Notes under the pieces: generated by a model
Told to the model about the DNA's origin: nothing
Databases searched by the model: none
What the model saw: only the letters and a program-made list of their open reading frames with translations
Origin: Suillus spraguei
Taxonomy: Eukaryota > Basidiomycota > Agaricomycetes > Boletales > Suillaceae
Direction: 5' to 3'
Assembly: GCA_016800925.1 (NCBI GenBank)
Contig: JABCPU010000166.1
Location: forward strand, 1 to 64,000
DNA: 64,000 nt
Shown: positions 36,060-49,131 of the stretch, one piece after another
Layout: each line of letters starts with the position of its first letter
Numbering within the stretch: the stretch's first letter is position 1
Translations under genes and position numbers: made by a program

Positions 36060-38940
36060 CGCTGTTTGATGTGGGTGACAAGAGGCTATTATGCCTTCAT
36101 GATCCTCTTGTAATACTCATTGGTGTAATGACTGGAACGGCTTGCGCCAGCTCCTTCAAGCATCGCCGCCACTCCAGGTGGTAGTAGTAGTGTGACTGTT
36201 GATATGATCGGCTCCAGGGTGGGAAAATGCTATTTGGTATTATTGGTAAGGCCCTATGTACATAACTTAAGGGTTGGATCCGTCGATCCGCATCGAGGGT
36301 CGCTGACATGTTCTAACAGGGGCTGGGCCGAACGTCGGTGTGGCCCGCGAGCAGGTGGAGCCACTCGGGAGGGATACCTGCTCAGCGAAGTACGACAAAC
36401 TCGACAGTGCGGAGGAACGAAAGTGTAACATGGTCAGACCGCCGCCCGCATAATCGTTACACCAAAAGGTGAAATACTGAAAGCTCAGCTTTCAGCATCA
36501 GCGGCGGTATATGTACTGATTATGGGAACTCAGGTAAGCCGGCGTGCTTACAGAAAGTCGAATGAATCAAAGAGCTCTCAGGCTCTTGGTGCCAGAACAT
36601 TCCGGCGGGCAGGAGCCGCCAAAACTTTGTTATGACGGTTTCGTGTTGTTTTTTGCATTGACCCTGCATTTGACGCTCAAGCTGGAACGTGGATACCACC
36701 TCCAAGATGCTCTGCTAGTTGCACACGCTACTACTACGAATGCACGGCCAATGACACTTATAGAGGCGAATCCAAGTATCACCTGAAGGGCCGAATTATA
36801 CATCTTTGACCTTCGCCGACATGCATTTATTGCATTGGTGGTCTTATGGCGCCAGGGCGAACTTGCAGATAGGTGAAGGGTCGCAGTTGTGACGGCATGA
36901 GTATCCTGAGTGCTTCTAGTATCATTATGATTGAGCACTAGTACTGCACTGGTTCCACAGGGTTGATAACGTTGATGTAGGAGGCTTATTTGTATTTACC
37001 TACTCTGCATGTAGTCCTAATAAGCCAAAGGTTTTCTAGTCACTAGGGTGTCATTCCCGCAACGCCCTCAACGAATATCTACCGTTTCTAAGTATCTAAT
37101 TCACATGGTGGACTGGAAAGATCCTGACCTCGAAGTAAAATTGGGGATACTTTTAGTACAGTCGTTGTATGCTATCCTTGGCTTATACAGGTGAGTGCTG
37201 TGCGTTGTATTGCTCTTAAATGTGGTACTAACTGCGTTTGCGTCTGTAGCTGGGAATATATACGTTCCTCGCACGTGGAGATAGCACTACTTCGGAGGCA
37301 GCTTCCATTTCGATGGCCTTTGGTGTGTATTCTCGAAGAAGGTGGACACTTGTCGCTTACAGAAGCCTAGCTCTCATACATTTCTGCCAGATTTAGTTTC
37401 TTCATTGCGATAATTTTATTGTGAGTCAACAGAGAGAAAGCAACAAGCGTTCTGACATCCCTTGTCAGAGCGACACAATCTAGTTCCTTCTACACCAACG
37501 TTGATTGTCAGAGTGAGTGTTGTGTGGATCTTTATCTTGGTCGATGGGGTTTACCTCGATTTAGGCATGAACTTTGCGATCGTGGTGAGCACGGAAGTAC
37601 CTATTAACTTGCTGGTTTACCTTCGTATCATCTAGTTCTCGGTAAATGCCGCCCTCGGCTGCTCCACAACAAACCTGATGATCAGAACGCACGCCCGTAA
37701 TTATTTCTCATATCATACTCGATCTCATGATATATATGCAGGTGGTTGATTTGGAAGACCAGTTACCTGCTGCGCCTTTTGCTGGTCCTCTTCTCATTAG
37801 GTTATTGGACAGTGCTTACTCTCTGTGCGTATTTTCTGCCCTCTAGTGTAATTTATTTGACCGCCTTTAGTTCTGGCCACCGCTCGTGGATTCCCCCAAA
37901 ATGAGGTGTGTGTGATTCATTCTGTCCTCGCATATGCTAGTGCGGTGGTCATATATAGTACGCATGTCGCATTTATGATCAATAGATGCGTGATGATCAG
38001 TACCTCGGGTGTAGGCATGTTGTATGATTTGGCACTTCTGGTCCTTACCATTATTGGACTTTGGAAGATGCCATCGACTTCTACGCTGTGGAAGACGCTC
38101 GTGAAACAAGGAGTAGTATATTTCACTATCAATTTGGTAGCGAATGTTATCCTCCTGGTGTGTTCCTTATTGCTCTACAGGATTGTCACAGACTGAACTT
38201 TGTAGGCCTTGGATCGTTTGGACCTGAATCGTAAGACTATGTCGCCGCATCGCAAACGTCTACTCACTCTGTATCGCAGCTGCCATGAATGCTATTTTTG
38301 CAACGCCTGGTATGTGCCCGTGATTTGGCCGAGTTTATGACGCTGACCTTTTGACAGCGGCGTGCATCTGGTTGGGACTCTTGTTACGACTTCCAATTTA
38401 GACGAATGACCTACTTTTATTTACAGCACGATTTCATCTAGTCAAGTGGTCCTGTCGTTGATCCGTCCTTCGTCCGATTTTCAAAGGTTCCCCCCCCCCC
38501 CCCTGTTTTTGTGTCGCCAGTCTCATTCGTAACAAATAGTGACAGCGGCTCATCCGTCAAGGTGCCTCCTCTGACGACTAACTTCACGACTCCACGGTAA
38601 TGTTCTTCGTTTGAGATGCGTGTAAGATTGTTCATTGTGTTTTCAGGTTGTCATCCGTGGATGAAGCCTAGGAGGGTATCTGTTAAGAATAATCCTAAAC
38701 ACTGCATTATCCCTGGTTTCATGGAGATTAATATTCGACGTATGGTGGTATACCGCTATCTTGTCTCCATAATGAGAGACTCAAGTTTTCGATGTGTCAG
38801 CGCTCGTCGCATGTTTGGTGGAACCTTCACGCATGATTAGATCTTATGGAGGCATGACTCGCGATCTTGAATACGCAGACTGCACTAAATATTAATATTC
38901 AAGTGGAAATTCACAGATCCCTGTAAGCCAGCAGAAGCAC
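36060..38940 (+). repeat. Tandem unit 2 carrying a 7-TM gene
   Basis: The ATG of copy 2 lies 4456 bp after that of copy 1, or about 3.5 kb once the LINE is removed, and 3088 bp before that of copy 3. Similarity covers exons, introns and both flanks, as expected of recent unequal crossing-over. Confidence 0.85.
37105..38600 (+). CDS. Seven-transmembrane protein, tandem copy 2
   Basis: The exon layout matches copy 1, and every splice junction I compared is conserved, including the GC donor at 37689. The conserved core reads without a stop: MVDWKDPDLEVK, RWPL|LSYISARFSFFIAIIL, VDCQSMNFAIV, FSVNAALGCSTTNLMIRT|WLIWKTSY, VVIYSMLYDLALLVLTIIGL, then LDRLDLNPAMNAIFATPA. After a probable 13-nt micro-exon (CGGCGTGCATCTG) the tail reads TISSSQVVLSLIRPSSDF. 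It then passes a poly-C tract (38490-38503) that encodes prolines, up to the TAA at 38598. This is the best preserved of the three copies. Membrane sensor or channel functions are speculative. Confidence 0.75.
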
Positions 38941-39589
38941 TTAGCCTTTACCCGGAAAATGCGACGCGCGAACAGTGTCCGTGTTTGCACGTGTTCGCTT
39001 CAAACGACATTGGCGGACTCCAGCTATCTCGTTATAGAACACCAATACTTTCCCCCTAGTTAACTACTGGCTGCTCCACAAAATTAACCTATCTCTGAGT
39101 CGTGTCTCATTAGATGCCTAGAATGAGGTCGTTCTCACTAGCGAACTTGAACCTGTGCAGATGATCCAACTTATCTCAGCTGTTTGCCTGATATGCTGTC
39201 ACTAAACGTTGAACGTTAGAATGGTTTGAACAAATTTCATTATGTACTAGTAGCTGGCTGACTCATGCCACGTGCAGCTGGAGCTCACATAACTCCAACG
39301 TTCAACGTCGGCGCCGACATTCCACAGTGTCCACTCCTTTATTTCATCCACAGCCCTGACTCCTTGACCTTACATCCCTACATCCTACCAAGACCTCATT
39401 CCACTGAATGCCGGTAACTCAGCGCATTCTCTATTCGACTTGTTACCTCGCTTCATTGCACCATTATACCCGATAACTGAGAATGCTAATGGTCGCTATT
39501 GATTCACTTGAAGGACCTTGGATCCCTCAAATTCACCTTGGCATTTAATTCCTGATCCTGATCCCTCACGCCCTATCTACGCTCATCGA
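38941..39589. other. Spacer between 7-TM units 2 and 3
   Basis: Homologous to 35355-36059. A short inverted pair, AACGTTGAACGTT near 39205 with CAACGTTCAACGT near 39296, is visible. No gene is recognised. Confidence 0.5.
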
Positions 39590-41990
39590 CCTGGGGGTTG
39601 CTGTTGTACAAACTTGCCACAATCTGAACGTTGCACTGTTTGATATGGGTGACACCAGCCCATCTTTCGGGGCTGGATCGTGGTGACCGTTAACTTGACA
39701 GTCCTGTTAGATCGGCTCCCAACAGGGTGGGAAACTGCACTGACGCTAAAGGCCTTGAGCAGGGTTTGACCCTGTCGCTCAAGCTGGGACGTGAGTTTTA
39801 CTACCAAGATGCTCTGCTAGTTGCACACGCTGCTACTACGAATGCGCGGCCTATGGCACTTACGGAGGCTAATACAGGTGTGATCCGAATTATACCTCTT
39901 TACCGACATGTATTTATTGCAATGGTGGTCTCATGGCGCCAAGGCCAGGGTAGTTGAAGGGTCGCCAGGTAGTTGAAAGGTCACCGGTGTGAAGACACAG
40001 GTATCGTGAGTGCTTGTATCATTATGATTGGGTACAGCACAGGTTCCACAGGGTTGGTCACATTGATGTGGGAGACTTGTTTCTATGTCCCTACTCTGCG
40101 TGTCGTCCTGATAAGCCATAGGTTTTCCAGTCACTAGTGTCATTCCCGCAACACCTTCGACGTGTATCTACTATATCTACCTAATTCTTACCATGGTGGA
40201 CTGGAACGATCCTGACCTTGAAGCAAAATTAGAAACGTTTTCGGTACAGCTGTTCTATGTTATTTTTGGCTTATATAGGTGGGTGCTGTATGTTCAAGTT
40301 GTAATACTCTTAAGTGCGATATCAATTGCGCCTGCATTTATAGTTGGGAATATATACGCTCCTCACATGTGGAGATAGCACTGATTCGGAGGCAGCTTCC
40401 GTTCCGATGGCCTTTGGTGTGCATTCTCGAAGAAATGGTGGACACTTGTCACTTACACATGCTCAGTTCTCGTACATTACTGCTAGATTCAGCTTCTTGA
40501 TTGGGACCATTTTATTGTGAGTCAACAGAGACAAAGCAACAAGCGTTCTGACATCCCTTGTCAGAGCGACGCAATCTAGTTCCTTGTACATCAGCGGCGA
40601 TTGTCAGAGTGAGTGTTCTGTGGATTTTTATCTTCATTGATGAGGTTTACCTCGATTTAGGCATGAATTTTGCGATCATGGTGAGCACGGAAGTACCTAC
40701 TAGTCTGCTGATTTATCTTTATATCATCTAGTTCTCGATAAACGTCGCCATCGGTTGCTCCACAACAAACTTGATGATCAGAACGCACGCCCGCATTATC
40801 TCTCGTATCATACTCGATCTCATGATATATATGCAGGTGGTTGATTTGGAAGACCAGTTATCTGCGCATTTTACTAGTCCTCTTCTCACTAGGTCATTGG
40901 ACAATGCTTACTCTCTGTGCGTATTTTCCACCCTCTAGTGTAATTGATTTGACTATCTTTCAGTTGTGGCAACCGCTCGTGCATCTACCCAAAACGGGGT
41001 GTGCATAATTCATGCTAACCTCGCATATGCTAGTGCGGTGGTCATATATGGTACGTATGTCGCATTTATGATCAATGGATACGTGATGATCAGCCCTCGG
41101 GTGCAGGCATGTTGTATGATCTGGCACTTTTGGTCCTTACCATTATTGGACTTTTGGGGATGCCATCTTCTTCTACGCTGTGGAAGACGCTCGTGAAACA
41201 AGGGGTAGTATATTTCATCATCAATATTGTAGCGAACGTTATCCTACTGGTGTGTTCCTGATTACTCTACAGGGTTGTCGCAGGCTAAACTTTTTAGATT
41301 TTGAATCGTTTGAACCTGAATCGTAAGACTGTTTCGCCGCATCGCGAACGCCTACTACTCATTCTGTATCGTCAGCGCTATGAATGCTATTTTTGCAACG
41401 CCTGGTATGTGCCCGTGATTTGGCCGAGTTTATGACGCTGACCTTTTGACAGCGGCGTGCATCTGGTCAGGACTCTCGTTACGACTTTCATTTAGACAAA
41501 TGACCTACTTCCATTTACAGCACAATTTCATCTAGCCAAGTGGTCCTGTCGCTTCTCTGTTCTTCGTACAAATATGAAAGGTTTTTCCTTTTTTTTATCG
41601 GTTTGTGCCACCAGTCTCATTTGTAACAAATAGTGGCAGAGGCTCGTCGGTTAAAGTGCCTCCTATGACAACCAACTTCACGGTTCCACAGTAAAGATCT
41701 TTTCTTGAGATATATATACGGCTGTTCACTGTGCGTTAAGGTTGTCGTCCGTGGATGAAGCCTAGGAGAGTATTTGTTGAAAATAATCCCAAGTACTGCA
41801 TCATCCTTTATGAGGTTTTGTATTTCGGCTTCGACGTATGGCGGTCCACCTCTATCTTGTCTCCATTATGCGAGACTCGAGTTTTCGATGTGTCAGCGTT
41901 CGTTGCAAGTTTGATGGAACCTCAGTCTTCTGACTTGGACATGTCGCTTTCATTCTTGTATTGCTTGCGATGCTATATTTTGTTGTGATC
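39590..41990 (+). repeat. Tandem unit 3 carrying a 7-TM gene
   Basis: Third copy of the unit. Similarity to units 1 and 2 runs from the upstream GTTGCTGTTGTACAAACTTG block to the downstream CGAGACTCGAGTTTTCGATGTGTCAGCG block, and then ends. Confidence 0.85.
40193..41694 (+). CDS. Seven-transmembrane protein, tandem copy 3 (probable C-terminal frameshift)
   Basis: The gene starts MVDWNDPDLEAKLETF and follows the intron layout of copies 1 and 2, with the GC donor at 40785. Exons through VANVILL and LNRLNLN are open. The next exon starts CGCTATGAATG at 41376, one base shorter before the ATG than copies 1 and 2 (CTATCATG, CTGCCATG). This shifts the frame into an early stop in the last membrane segment. 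The motif GLWK of the other copies is GLLG here. Either the C-terminus is altered or the copy is starting to decay. Confidence 0.68.
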
Positions 41991-42259
41991 CATATTTTTG
42001 TGGATTACTACATAGGACAAACACGGCGGACACATGCTTTAGGTTAGAGCTGGCCTAATTTGTAATTGCACTGCATCTTGACTAGCAATATCGCGGCATC
42101 GCCACCACAACGAGTTGGCACAGTCCATCTAACGAAGCTACGCTTTCATATTGTCGAACATCTCCTCTTTCTCGCACCGTTCAAGTAGCTGACGTCGGGT
42201 GCTCCTTATTTCGTTGAAAGCAATTCCAAAAGCGTGTGCGAGCATTGACAGTGTCCGCT

Positions 42260-45200
42260 ATGTCAACAATATCCACTCAGCTACGCAACTTCAAGGAACC
42301 TACTAAGGATCAGTTGACTCATGTTTTTTTCTCAATACCGGAGGCACCTCCTGTGCCTCTCAAGGATACGGAGAAACAGCACTCTGTAGATATAGAGAAG
42401 ATGGAGATCAATGCCATTCTCAGTTTTGGTGCACAAGAAGTGGAGGACTCGTATGTGAGTGGTATATCCCCGTCTACGTACGATATCTCATCATTCGATC
42501 GGACTCTCAGGCAGGAAAACTACACTTACTGCCGCCATATCTTGCATTTTCCTCCCTGGATCGCAAGTCAGTCAGGTTCACACTGCCCCTCTCCACAGTA
42601 CGACGCGTTGAACGTCTTAATGCGCGTGCTGGAGTTTACGCCCTGAGTCTCTCCACTTGGCACGGCATGAAGATAGTAAGTGATAATCACATTATTTGAT
42701 GCCTTCATTAACACCTGTTTAGATTGTGCAGTTAACCTCCCTTCGACCCACCGCCGACCTATTTTGCAGCCTCTTGCGGGAGGCACTCAAAGCGGAGTTG
42801 CAGCGTGGTCAAATGAAGGCTGTGAAAGGCTTTGTCAAGACTTGCTACTCCGAGGGGCTTGTATCTCTATCTGGTGTCTCAGACAACGAACGGGAGGATG
42901 GCAGTCTTATTACGGAGACAAAAGAAGGATGTCCTCCTCCGGAAACAGAATTTCATGGTGGTCTAGGATTGCAGTTTAAATTCCCTGGTGACCCTAAAAA
43001 GTTGACCTTTTATGCGTGCTTCATGCCCTGCACTAATATATTTTAGGTTACGCGAGGCTTCAAAAATCAAGCTATGGACGACATATTTAAAGAGTACGCC
43101 TTTTAATTGTGTTACGTCTGAAAAGATTCACCATGATATAGATCACGGCCGCAATCTTACATTACTAAGATACCCACAATGTACTCGATTGGTTCAGGTT
43201 GGCCTCCCTAACCGTCTTCGTGGTGAGATGTGGGAAACATTGTCCGGATCTATATATCTTCGTTTCTCTAACCCCGGAGTATACGATCAATTACTGTTGG
43301 ACATTCAGGGGACGAACAGCACAAGTTTTGAGGATATCGAGAAAGATTTACACAGAAGTCTTCCGGAATATGCAGGCTATCAAGCTGATGAGGGCATCAG
43401 CGCTTTACGTAGAGTACTACGGGCTTACTCGCAGAGGAATCCAGAAGTCGGCTATTGTCAAGTACGTTTGTCTCGTGGTTTGTCACTCATTGATTCTGAT
43501 TCGTGTTTAGGCGATGAATATACTGGCAGCTGCGATTCTAATGTAAGTATTTGTATTCCGCTTTCACAGAGCGTATATCTCATGTTAGTGAAGTTACATG
43601 TCAGAAGAGCAAACCTTCTGGCTTCTTGAAGTTCTTTGCGATAGACTCCTGCCTGGCTACTACAGGTATATCCTACTTACCGATATAGTGTTGCTATCAC
43701 TAAACACATCCAGCCCAACCATGCATGGAACACTTCTGGATCAACGAGTTTTCGAGTCTCTTGTGACACGGTGCTTGCCAATGATAAGCGATCACTTTCA
43801 GGCGGTTGATGTACAACTCTCGGTTGCATCTTTGCCATGGTTCTTGAGTTTGTCAGTGTTCATGGCAATCATACTCTACGCCGGACATGACTCGCTTTTC
43901 CCAGGTACATCAATAGTATGCCTATGGTTTTTGCCTTTCGCATTGCGGACTGCTTCTTCTGCATGGGTCCGAAAGTGCTTTTTCAAGTAGGGTGAGTCTT
44001 TTCTTGTCATTTCGACCTTTGGTGTAACTTAAAGTCTTGTCAGACTGGGTCAGTACACTTTGCTTCTAATTCAATATATCCGCCTGACTTGTAGAGCAAA
44101 GCTATTCTCAAGATCAATGGTGAAAAGCTATTGCAAATTCAAGACGATGGGGGATTCTTAAAGTGGGTTAATTTCAACCCCTGACAGCTTATACTCACTA
44201 CGATTAGCTTGATGCGCGAATACTTCGCCTCGCTTGGTAACTCTGCACATCCAGAGTCTGCAGATCCTCGAACAAGGGCAATAACACGCTTTCAAGAGCT
44301 ACTCCTCATCTCATTCCGGGAGTTTGCTGTGATTTCCGACGAAACCATTCTCTCCGAACGTAGAAAGTACAGAAATGAAATCGTCAACAGTATCGAATCC
44401 TTCTCTAAGCGCTCGGCGGTCAGAAACCTGAAGACGCTCGGAAGATTTACCAAAGAGCAAGTTGGGTTTGTATATGATGCTTTGTACAAGCAATGTGTGA
44501 GGTTCCGCCACCACCAACTGTTGCTCCACCGCCATCGCTCTTGGCTACGAATGATGGGAATCAAGAACGAGCGGAGACTAGGATTGGCCTACCGACTTTC
44601 CAAGTTTTCCTTAGTGAAATCTTGACCTGGGCACGGAACGAGAAGATTGTGATCAATGGTTTCCAGGTAGTCCTACAATCTCTATGTCTCGATTGCTGAC
44701 CTTAACGCGAATAAAGCAACGCATCGATCGCGAGGTTGCAGAACACGAACTTATTGATCGTCTCTTTTATTTTTGGGACACCTCATGCAAAGGCTCTTTG
44801 TCATTCCAGGCATGTTTTTCGATGAAGCGAAGGATTTAAAGCTCATAGATACCCCCAGGATCTCGTGTCTGGTCTAGATGGTGTGATGTTCAATGATTTG
44901 ATGGAGAACATTGAATGGTTCTTTAATCTACACGACAAAAATAAAGATGGGTATCTAACCAAGGATGAAGTCCTGACCCTCTCCGAGTCATTTCTTGTCA
45001 GTCTATCCGCTTTTTCTGACGGTCAAGGCTGACTAGCCATAGTTCATTTTCCGTCATGAGATCGGCGACGCCTACCTAGGAGCCGTCAGCAAATTCATGA
45101 CCAACGCGTTCGAGTATGGTGATAGTCTTCTGCCACAGCATACCGATAGCAAAACCGGAGCAACAGAACCTCAAGATATTGGGCACAATCAGCCATACCT

Positions 45201-46060
45201 CAACCTTGCTACGTGCGTCACCCCGTGTAACCTCATACAACCAATCTTACACTTACCACAGGTTCCGGATGGTCGTTCTAGCTGATGAGGTCTTGGAGTC
45301 ATTTTTTGAGACTGATCTTTCTGCCTCATTCAGGCTGGAACCCGTTTCTGACCTTGAGCTACCTCCGCCATCGAGCGGCTTCTTGGGTGATTTGTGGTCC
45401 AACATCGCTACCCAGGACAACAGAAAGATGTTCCACAGATTGAGCGATGAGCTTGGTAAGACCATAGGCAAGCACCAGGTACGACAGTTAGTATAGTTAT
45501 CACTCGACAAGGTTAACGCTTGCAGGTTATATACCGTCCTACAATTGGACGATTCACAAAACTCGAAGAACCGACGGCCCGGGAGTCACTCATTTCTCCA
45601 ACCAAGACCACCTCTTCGGGAAGTTCTTTGGATGCTGTGGTAGAATCGAAGTCATCCTCATCCTCAACTCTCGATGAGTCATCCATCCACGATAATGGTC
45701 CGTTGTCTGCCTCAGCGTTTTCTCCGATGCCCCATTTGAAAGCGGTCAATGCGGCTTCATGGAGCGCACGCCGTTTGCCATCGACGACGCAGGCGATGAT
45801 GACGATGATAGTGATTTAGACATGATCCATGGCGAAGACGATGATCAAGTTATGGACGAGGTGAGTGGTTTCGTCATGCAAGTACATTCGAGGATACTCA
45901 AGGCCGTAGGTGGATGCCTTCTTGGAGGCACACGATTCAGGACTTACCGAAGCAGACAAGGAGGTGGCAAAGGGTACGATATCGGTTTTCGTTGGTATAC
46001 CTAACTTCTGATCACGTTCAATCAAACTCAGATCTTCTGAATGCTGAACCTGTCAAATAA
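42260..46060 (+). CDS. Gyp2-like Rab GTPase-activating protein (GRAM-TBC-EF-hand), two frameshifts
   Basis: Eighteen exons: 42260-42454, 42511-42675, 42723-43000, 43047-43093, 43142-43461, 43511-43542, 43594-43665, 43714-43851, 43905-43986, 44095-44162, 44208-44666, 44717-44809, 44859-44996, 45043-45212, 45262-45478, 45526-45860, 45910-45973, 46032-46060. A GRAM segment ([40 protein letters not shown]) precedes the TBC domain ([12 protein letters not shown] with the catalytic Arg, NPEVGYCQ with the Gln finger). An EF-hand ([12 protein letters not shown]) follows, then an acidic tail. Such proteins stimulate GTP hydrolysis by Rab/Ypt proteins on membranes. The exon 11-to-12 region needs a 2-nt shift in TGTGTG near 44494, and a base is missing near 45757; flanking sequence is conserved, so sequence error is possible. 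Intron 12 has a GC donor (44810). Confidence 0.85.
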
Positions 46061-46216
46061 ATACGTGTTTACAGTGTTAAAACTGTCACACGTTCATGCC
46101 GTTTTCCATGCATTTGCAAGTCATATATCAAGTGTAAGATAGTGTACACGAAACATAAACCAATACTAGAACTAGGTACACAAGACCAACATGCAATGCA
46201 CAGCTGTCACAGTTAA

Positions 46217-47628
<1,412 letters not shown>

Positions 47629-47771
47629 ACCAGATATTAAGCTTCCAAAAGGCCTATGCCAATCTCAAGCATATTTGCGTGTATTTGTCAGAGCCTTGTG
47701 ATTTCAACAAACCACAACAGCATGCAGTGGTCATTTTTATTTCTTCATGAAGTTCGGACGTTGCAGGCTCC
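47629..47771. promoter_or_regulatory. Shared divergent promoter of SWD3-like and EngB-like genes
   Basis: Only 143 bp separate the two start codons, so both promoters must fit in this interval or overlap the coding ends. No clear TATA box is visible. Confidence 0.55.
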
Positions 47772-48662
47772 ATGCTGGCATCCACCCCTAATGTAACCGC
47801 GATTTTAAGAGCGTTTCACGTGCTTCCTACGCTACAAACAGGTAGCAGTGGCAGTTGGAGATGTATATCGTCCAGAGCCAATGCTATTTTCAAGGATGCG
47901 AAATCCGCTGAATTTCTTGCTGCTGTTGGTGATGAAGAATCTCTTTCTTTGTTGGGTGGGCTTCCCGAGGTGAGCCACCTAGATGTCAAGCACTCCACAT
48001 AATACAGACTTGTGAAGGTAGTTGTAACGGGTCGAGCAAATGTTGGAAAATCATCCTTACTTAATTCTGTGATTGGACGTAGAGATCTTCTTTTCACTAG
48101 CAAAAAAGCTGTAAGTCACTATGGACTTGGCGCTGTATCCAATTACATGCTTATTTTGCGCAGGGCCGAACACAAACACTCAACTTCTTCCGTGTTGGAT
48201 CTCACCCTGGTCGCTTGGTCGTCGTTGACTCTCCGGGATATGGTGCCAGGGGCCGACCCGAGTGGGGTGCCCTTTTCAACCATTATCTAGGAACTCGGAA
48301 ACAGTAGGTTTTCCATGCTGTTTTATGTGTATTTGACACCGTGCTACAGGTTATGTCGCGTCTATATCTTGATATCCGCTGCCCATGGTATGAGTGCTAC
48401 GGACGAGGCAATGCTTTCTTCGTTGAATGCTCAGATCCAGTCACTTGACGGCACCTGCTGGACACTTCAAGCGATCATTACTAGGGCCGACGCACTGAAA
48501 ACAAACGGTCGCGCTCAAATCAATCAGATCGAGCAAGATATCTTTCGCACCGCGCCAACATGCTTACCCCCCATCATCACCTCATGTCCGTCCAAGGGAA
48601 TTCCTTTTGGCATCGATGAAGTTAGGAAGTCAATTTCTCACGCATGTGGAATCCTCCCATAG
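47772..48662 (+). CDS. EngB/YihA-type GTP-binding protein, probably mitochondrial, 247 aa
   Basis: Four exons: 47772-47969, 48018-48110, 48164-48303, 48350-48662. The GTPase motifs are in order: G1 GRANVGKSS, G2-like GRTQTLNFF, G3 DSPGYG, and G4 as TRAD in place of the usual TKAD. Bacterial EngB helps assemble the large ribosomal subunit, and nuclear fungal homologues act in mitochondria. The N-terminal 60 residues are rich in Ser/Arg/Ala (WRCISSRANAIFKDA), as expected of a targeting sequence. The length fits the family once this is removed. The acceptor of intron 1 (GTGAAG) was chosen because it alone keeps the phase. Transcribed divergently from the SWD3-like gene. Confidence 0.9.
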
Positions 48663-49131
48663 AAATCTTACTCCCAGTGACTGCCTGCTTGTCGTCGACA
48701 ATAGTCTCCAGCGTTTATGGGCTCAGATTGATATCAGACATTATTCCCTTCCCAAGTGATCGTGATGTGGTTTCCTTAAGGTGACTGGAATCGATTATAT
48801 GTTCCAGGATGACTAGAGGAAGGTATCAAACTTTGTCGGCAGGAACCTTGTTTGCCTTTCAACTGATATATTGACATTGCTTTGGGCACTAATCTGCGTG
48901 GTGATAAATAAAATATCACGATAGAAATGCAGGGTCGAAGTTGACATACAACCTTGTACCATGTGGAGCGAGGGCATGAGGTCAGCAGAGCTTCATTGCA
49001 GGGGTAACAGGTCACGGTATTCTAGCTGCGCTCAGTGGCCGCCGTCCTACTTGACTGCCGTAAGTTGAATGATGTGGCAAGATTATTTTCCTTCAGCTTA
49101 GCATTCGAGTAGTCTCCGACTCGGTATTAGC
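48663..49131. other. Intergenic region
   Basis: No gene is seen. It contains the 3' end of the EngB-like gene and the promoter side of the transporter gene. Confidence 0.5.
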
